A stretch of DNA of 7,865 nt, taken from contig CALMFL010000284.1 in NCBI GenBank assembly GCA_937862595.1, forward strand, positions 1-7,865, written 5' to 3'. Below are positions 4,691 to 7,865 of the stretch, piece after piece (position 1 is the first letter of the stretch; each line of letters starts with the position of its first letter). Position numbers and translations under genes: made by a program. Origin of the DNA: an uncultured Fidelibacterota bacterium (GTDB taxonomy: Bacteria; Fidelibacterota; Fidelibacteria; Fidelibacterales; Fidelibacteraceae). The notes below the pieces were generated by a model. The model saw only the letters and a list, made by a program, of their open reading frames with translations. It did no database searches and was not told the origin of the DNA.

Positions 4691-6499
4691 ATGTCAGCTG
4701 TAGCAATATTCTCAATAATAATTATCGTCTTAATGGTCATCGCCCTTGCAAAAGAGTTCCTGCGTCCGGGCCTGATCCTGTTCACGGTCCTTGTCATTTT
4801 TATGCTGGCGGGCATCATCTCGTCAAAGGAAATGCTTGCCGGATTTTCCAACAAGGGGATGATCACGGTCGCGATCCTTTTCCTGGTCAGCGCGGGGATC
4901 GCGCAGACCGGCGCCCTGGACCTTCTGGCCAGGAACATATTACCGAAAAAAGGGAAAAAGACGCCCTGGCTGATCCTGCGCATGATGCCGCAGATCACCT
5001 TTCTTTCGGCTTTTTTGAACAATACCCCGGTCGTGATCATTTTTGCCCCCATGATCAAAAAATGGGCCGATAAACTGCGCCTTCCGGCCTCCAAGTTCCT
5101 GATCCCCCTCTCGTACGCGACCATCTTCGGCGGCATCTGCACGCTGATCGGGACCTCGACCAACCTGGTCGTTCACGGGCTGATGCTGGACAGCGGCTTT
5201 GAAGGCCTGAGCATGTTCGAACTGGCAAAGGTCGGCATTCCCGTAGCCATCGCGGGATATGTGTATCTGATCACCGTCGGACACCGCCTTTTGCCCGAAA
5301 ACCGGGATTTCCTTGACGACATTGAAGAAAACCCGAAAGAATACCTTACGGAAATGATCATTTCCGGCGGGAGCCCCCTGTCCGGAAAAAGCATCCGGGA
5401 AGCGGGGCTCAGAAATTTAAAGGGCGTCTTTCTCATGGCGGTCGAGCGGGAAGGCACTTCCCTCGAGACCGTCAACGACGAGGAGATCGTCTATGAGGGA
5501 GACAGGCTTCTCTTTACGGGCCGGACGGATGTGCTCGAAGACCTGAACACCATCCCCGGACTCGAATCGGATGCGGATTCTTTCTTCAGCAAGGATGTGG
5601 AACGGATACAGAAAAAACTGGTGGAAGTCGTTGTCTCCCCCCAATTTCCCGGACTGGGCAAAACGATCAAGGAATACAATTTCCGTTCCGTTTACCGCGC
5701 CGTCGTCGTCGCCGTTCACCGGAACGGGAAACGCATCAACAGCAAGATCGGGGATCTGCGACTGAAGGCGGGAGACAACCTTATCCTGCTGACCACAAAG
5801 AATTTCAGCCGCCGGTGGAAAAACTCCCAGGATTTCTATATGGTTTCGGATATCCGGAACGTGGAACCCGGAAAGAAAAATTCCAAAGCGGCCGTGATCG
5901 CATTGGGCATACTGGTCTTCATGGTCCTCGGGGTGGCGTTCGGACAACAGCTTCCTTTTCAATCCGTCATCAAAACGGACATGTTCTTCTTTGCGGCGAT
6001 CGCCGCCATCGCGATGGCGTGGTTAGGCAGCTATTCCTCGAGTGAGTATACAAGTTTTATCAACTGGGATGTTCTGATCACGATCGCCTGTGCCTTCGGG
6101 ATCAGCCGGGCGCTCCAGAATACCGGCGCCGCGGATGCCATCGCCGGTGCGATGATCCAGATCGTATCCCGCTGGGGCGCCGTCGGGGTCCTTGCGGGGA
6201 TCTTCCTGATGACGACGATCTTTACCGAAGTGATCACGAACAATGCGGCGGCGGCCCTGATGTTTCCCATCGCGCTGTCCGCCGCACAGCAGATGGGAGT
6301 GAACCCGCATCCCTTTTTCATTACGATCTGTGTTGCGGCATCGGCGAGTTTCGCCACCCCGATCGGATACCAGACCAATCTTCTGGTGCAGGGGATCGGC
6401 GGCTACAAATTCAACGATTATCTGAAAGTGGGGATCCCCCTGAATATTATCGCCATGATCATCACGGTCCTGGTCGTCCCCCTTTTCTGGCATTTTTAA
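4691..6499 (+). CDS. SLC13/DASS-type anion permease with two TrkA-C domains
   Basis: Inner-membrane transporter of 602 residues, expected to move an oxyanion or dicarboxylate (sulfate in several characterised relatives), often with sodium. The N-terminal half has about six membrane segments with the signatures NNTPVVIIFAPMI (110-122) and GTSTNLVVHG (154-163). A cytoplasmic insert then carries two TrkA-C/RCK_C domains (about 218-291, from TEMIISGGSPLSGKSIREAG; and about 307-387, from KLVEVVVSPQFPGLGKTIKE). The second membrane half (about 398-600) repeats the core motifs as TNNAAAALMFP (516-526) and SFATPIGYQTNLLVQG (553-568). All signature motifs are intact, and the length is normal for members with the double RCK_C insert. 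I prefer ATG 4691 because GGGG (4682-4685) stands five bases before it; a GTG at 4685 in the same frame is possible. It follows the NusG paralogue closely. The substrate cannot be read from sequence; RCK_C domains suggest regulation by a small ligand such as a nucleotide. Confidence 0.9.
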   Translation: MSAVAIFSIIIIVLMVIALAKEFLRPGLILFTVLVIFMLAGIISSKEMLAGFSNKGMITVAILFLVSAGIAQTGALDLLARNILPKKGKKTPWLILRMMPQITFLSAFLNNTPVVIIFAPMIKKWADKLRLPASKFLIPLSYATIFGGICTLIGTSTNLVVHGLMLDSGFEGLSMFELAKVGIPVAIAGYVYLITVGHRLLPENRDFLDDIEENPKEYLTEMIISGGSPLSGKSIREAGLRNLKGVFLMAVEREGTSLETVNDEEIVYEGDRLLFTGRTDVLEDLNTIPGLESDADSFFSKDVERIQKKLVEVVVSPQFPGLGKTIKEYNFRSVYRAVVVAVHRNGKRINSKIGDLRLKAGDNLILLTTKNFSRRWKNSQDFYMVSDIRNVEPGKKNSKAAVIALGILVFMVLGVAFGQQLPFQSVIKTDMFFFAAIAAIAMAWLGSYSSSEYTSFINWDVLITIACAFGISRALQNTGAADAIAGAMIQIVSRWGAVGVLAGIFLMTTIFTEVITNNAAAALMFPIALSAAQQMGVNPHPFFITICVAASASFATPIGYQTNLLVQGIGGYKFNDYLKVGIPLNIIAMIITVLVVPLFWHF

Positions 6500-6502
6500 A
6501 AC

Positions 6503-6586
6503 ATGAAATGACGCGCCTTTCAATAAGATTTTCAGGATGCTTAGGGGACGCCTTCCGCTGAGAGAATAAGGTATAAAACATTTCAT
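6503..6586. repeat. Long-spaced 8-base inverted repeat
   Basis: ATGAAATG (6503-6510) and CATTTCAT (6579-6586) are exact reverse complements separated by 68 bases, just after the permease stop, and the right arm is followed by TTTA. The arms are AT-rich and the spacing long, so this may be chance. If real, it could close a 3'-end structure of the permease transcript or mark the ends of a small insertion. Confidence 0.25.
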
Positions 6587-6615
6587 TTTACTTGACAAAA
6601 CACTATATTTATAAG
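6587..6615 (+). promoter_or_regulatory. Candidate promoter driving the structured RNA / DUF523 gene
   Basis: TTTACT (6587-6592, 4 of 6) and TATAAG (6610-6615, 5 of 6) are separated by exactly 17 bases, predicting a start near 6622, at the 5' edge of the base-paired region. A perfect TTGACA (6592-6597) overlaps it but has only poor -10 matches at normal spacing. An alternative -10, TATATT, lies at 6604-6609. The AT-rich block between GC-rich flanks supports a promoter, but the exact hexamers are uncertain. Confidence 0.45.
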
Positions 6616-6617
6616 AT

Positions 6618-6737
6618 TTGCATAAGCCTGAGAGGAACGAAGCATCGGAAAGGAAGACATCCCCGACAGAGCGGATCGTCAGTCCGTATGGGACTGATCG
6701 GGGCGAAGCCGTTCCGGGGAATATTCTGATCATGCAA
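6618..6737 (+). ncRNA. Candidate structured RNA (nested stems), unidentified
   Basis: Four complementary pairs are nested in order: TTGCAT (6618-6623) with ATGCAA (6732-6737); GGAACG (6634-6639) with CGTTCC (6710-6715), extendable by GC/GC across a two-base bulge (6642-6643/6708-6709); CCCCGA (6661-6666) with TCGGGG (6698-6703); and TCAGTCC (6679-6685) with GGACTGA (6691-6697), closed by a five-base loop. The third and fourth stems abut without a gap on the 3' side and could stack, leaving a 12-base purine-rich bulge (6667-6678) on the 5' side. A promoter-like element ends three bases upstream. It does not match riboswitch, 6S, SRP, tmRNA or RNase P consensus patterns that I know. It could be a leader element, a free small RNA, or the hairpin core of a non-autonomous mobile repeat. 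Confidence 0.4.
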
Positions 6738-6796
6738 GCAAATTCGCCCATAAACCCCCAAGGGAATGAACAAGGACGGGGAAGCGGAGAAGAGGC

Positions 6797-6820
6797 GTAG
6801 GGGCGAATAATCATTCGCCC
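6797..6820 (+). repeat. REP-like palindrome, copy 1 (GTAG + stem)
   Basis: GTAG (6797-6800) is followed directly by GGGCGAATAATCATTCGCCC, whose 8-base arms GGGCGAAT/ATTCGCCC pair perfectly around AATC. A GTAG tetranucleotide at the foot of a hairpin is the hallmark of REP elements handled by RAYT (TnpA-REP) transposases. No such transposase is in the window. No T-tract follows, so it is not an intrinsic terminator. Confidence 0.65.
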
Positions 6821-6833
6821 GAAAGGACACGGG

Positions 6834-6857
6834 GCAGGGGCGAATAATCATTCGCCC
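6834..6857 (+). repeat. REP-like palindrome, copy 2 (GCAG + stem)
   Basis: The 20-base palindrome at 6838-6857 is identical to copy 1, preceded by GCAG instead of GTAG, and starts 37 bases after copy 1 in the same orientation. Exact identity of the palindrome suggests recent amplification or selection on the structure. Confidence 0.65.
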
Positions 6858-6865
6858 GAATGGGG

Positions 6866-6885
6866 TTCCAATTAATCATTCGCCC
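6866..6885 (+). repeat. REP-like palindrome, copy 3, decayed left arm
   Basis: The right half TAATCATTCGCCC matches the other copies exactly, while the left arm reads TTCCAATT and no longer pairs fully. It starts 28 bases after copy 2. A further half-site, ATTCGCCC, occurs at 6742-6749 just downstream of the candidate RNA and could pair with the left arm of copy 1. The start codon of the next gene is 30 bases downstream. Confidence 0.5.
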
Positions 6886-6914
6886 TAAATGATCATATCA
6901 AAACAGGCAATTAT

Positions 6915-7856
6915 ATGAAAGTCGGCATCAGTTCCTGTCTTTTGGGCAACGAGGTCCGTTACGACGGCCAGCACAAGCTCGACCGTTTTTTACGGGACGA
7001 GCTCGGGAGTTATGTGGAATGGCTGCCCGTCTGCCCCGAAGTGGAATGCGGACTTCCGATACCCCGCGAATCCATGCGGCTGGTCGGCGACGATCCCGGA
7101 TCGCCGCGCTTACTGACGGTCCGCAGCAAGATCGATCTGACGGAAAAAATGGAAACCTTTGTGAAAAAGCGGCTGGACCTGCTGTCCGCCGAGGACCTGC
7201 GCGGATTCGTCTTCAAATCCAAATCCCCGACCTCGGGGATGCGCGGCGTCAAGATCTATACGGACCAGGGTTTCCCCTCAAAAAGCGGCTCGGGCATCTT
7301 TGCGCGTGAGTTCATGAAACGCTTCCCGGATATCCCCGTCGAAGACGAAGGACGCCTGCATGATGCCGGCATCCGTGAGAATTTCATTGAACGACTCTTC
7401 GTCTATGACCGCTGGAGAACCTTCGCCGCTGCCGACGCGTCGCTTCCGGAACTGATCCGCTTCCATACCCGGCACAAATACCTTTTCATGGCGCATTCCC
7501 CCGCGCTCCTGCGCGAGGCCGGAAAGATCGTGGCGTCCGCCGCCAAACCGACGCTTCCCGATGCCATTGCGGCATACCAGTCCCTGCTAACCAAACTGCT
7601 CTCCCTGAACGCAACGGTCAAAAAGCACGTCAACGTCCTTCAGCATATCATGGGCTATTTCAAGAACACCCTGAGCGCGGACGAAAAGCGGGAGTTGCTC
7701 GAGATCATCGATAAATACGCCCGTAATTATGTTCCCCTGATCGTTCCCATCGTTCTTCTGCAGCACTATGTCAGAAAATACCGGGAACCCTATCTGAGCA
7801 CGCAATACTACCTGCAGCCCCATCCCGATGAACTCAAGCTGCGCAATCACGTTTAA
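6915..7856 (+). CDS. DUF523-DUF1722 fusion protein (TudS-related, YbgA-like C-terminus)
   Basis: A 313-residue cytoplasmic protein. The N-terminal DUF523 domain (about 1-145) has ISSCLLGNEVRYDG (5-18), CPEVECGLPIPRESMRLVGD (40-59), FKSKSPTSGMRGVKIY (100-115) and a DEGRLHD segment (144-150). The C-terminal DUF1722 domain (about 178-300) begins LIRFHTRHKYLFMAHSP (180-196). DUF523 includes TudS, a [4Fe-4S] thiouracil desulfidase, so a role in sulfur removal from thiolated bases is possible but unproven for the fused form. Cys8 and Cys40 are present; the cysteine usual in the SPSCG motif is Ser107, while an extra cysteine, Cys45, lies in CPEVEC. The ATG has only a weak AGG (6905-6907) ribosome site. 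The stop lies inside a perfect 12-base palindrome (7849-7860). No partner gene is visible. Confidence 0.88.
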   Translation: MKVGISSCLLGNEVRYDGQHKLDRFLRDELGSYVEWLPVCPEVECGLPIPRESMRLVGDDPGSPRLLTVRSKIDLTEKMETFVKKRLDLLSAEDLRGFVFKSKSPTSGMRGVKIYTDQGFPSKSGSGIFAREFMKRFPDIPVEDEGRLHDAGIRENFIERLFVYDRWRTFAAADASLPELIRFHTRHKYLFMAHSPALLREAGKIVASAAKPTLPDAIAAYQSLLTKLLSLNATVKKHVNVLQHIMGYFKNTLSADEKRELLEIIDKYARNYVPLIVPIVLLQHYVRKYREPYLSTQYYLQPHPDELKLRNHV

Positions 7857-7865
7857 ACGTCTTCT

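Larger units (their letters stand above)
6500..6914. other. 415-base intergenic region with candidate RNA and REP-like repeats
   Basis: No convincing gene lies here. It contains a long-spaced inverted repeat (6503-6586), a promoter-like element (6587-6615), nested complementary segments (6618-6737) and an array of REP-like palindromes (6797-6885). A 60-codon reading frame (6618-6800, TTG start) runs through the structured part but lacks a ribosome site and any recognisable domain, so I treat the base-pairing as the better explanation. Confidence 0.5.

Noticed and set aside
6618..6800. 60-codon + strand frame across the candidate RNA
   Set aside because: TTG start, no ribosome site, no domain, and it coincides with four nested base-paired segments and the GTAG foot of a REP-like repeat.
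6797..6885. CRISPR array
   Set aside because: Only three short palindromic units with uneven spacing (37 and 28 bases) and no cas genes; the REP-like interpretation fits better.

Overview
The window is about 7.9 kb of moderately GC-rich bacterial DNA with seven convincing protein genes, all on the + strand. They are separated by three repeat- or structure-rich intergenic stretches (1-262, 2877-3240, 6500-6914). The content suggests a Gram-negative-type, probably environmental, bacterium: an acetamido-sugar (O-antigen or capsule) cassette, a specialised NusG paralogue and a large SLC13-type permease with TrkA-C domains. No rRNA, tRNA or other taxonomic marker is present, so I do not name a phylum.

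Region 1 (1-2876): a palindrome-rich leader with a plausible sigma70-type promoter (TTGTGA-17-TATATT) precedes a tight three-gene operon. It encodes a Gfo/Idh/MocA sugar dehydrogenase (WbpB/WlbA type), a DegT/DnrJ/EryC1/StrS PLP aminotransferase (WbpE/WlbC type) and a left-handed beta-helix N-acetyltransferase (WbpD/WlbB type). Together these match the oxidation, transamination and N-acetylation steps that convert UDP-GlcNAc-uronate to UDP-2,3-diacetamido-2,3-dideoxy-glucuronate. The preceding 6-dehydrogenase (WbpA) and the following 2-epimerase (WbpI) are not in the window.

Region 2 (2877-4138): a 364-base gap holds two perfect hairpins, a triple TGACGTTT repeat and a tiny basic ORF. It is followed by a truncated Schlafen/AlbA-type ATP-binding protein that keeps only the middle and GHKL-like ATPase parts and looks like the remnant of a longer gene.

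Region 3 (4139-6499): a NusG-family antiterminator-like protein (RfaH/UpxY/LoaP type) lies 12 bases upstream of an SLC13/DASS-type membrane permease carrying two cytoplasmic TrkA-C (RCK_C) domains. The two are probably cotranscribed. NusG paralogues of this kind usually control long polysaccharide operons, which fits the neighbouring sugar genes.

Region 4 (6500-7865): a 415-base gap contains a promoter-like element, then nested complementary segments that could fold into a compact RNA (6618-6737), then a small array of REP-like palindromes (GTAG/GCAG followed by GGGCGAAT...ATTCGCCC). A further copy lies near the window start. The last gene is a DUF523-DUF1722 fusion related to the TudS thiouracil desulfidase family, with an unusual cysteine pattern.

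The most interesting unexplained signals are the candidate structured RNA at 6618-6737, the REP-like repeats, the hairpin and TGACGTTT cluster at 3068-3129, and the altered cysteine set of the DUF523 protein. I did not find a clear new multi-gene system.
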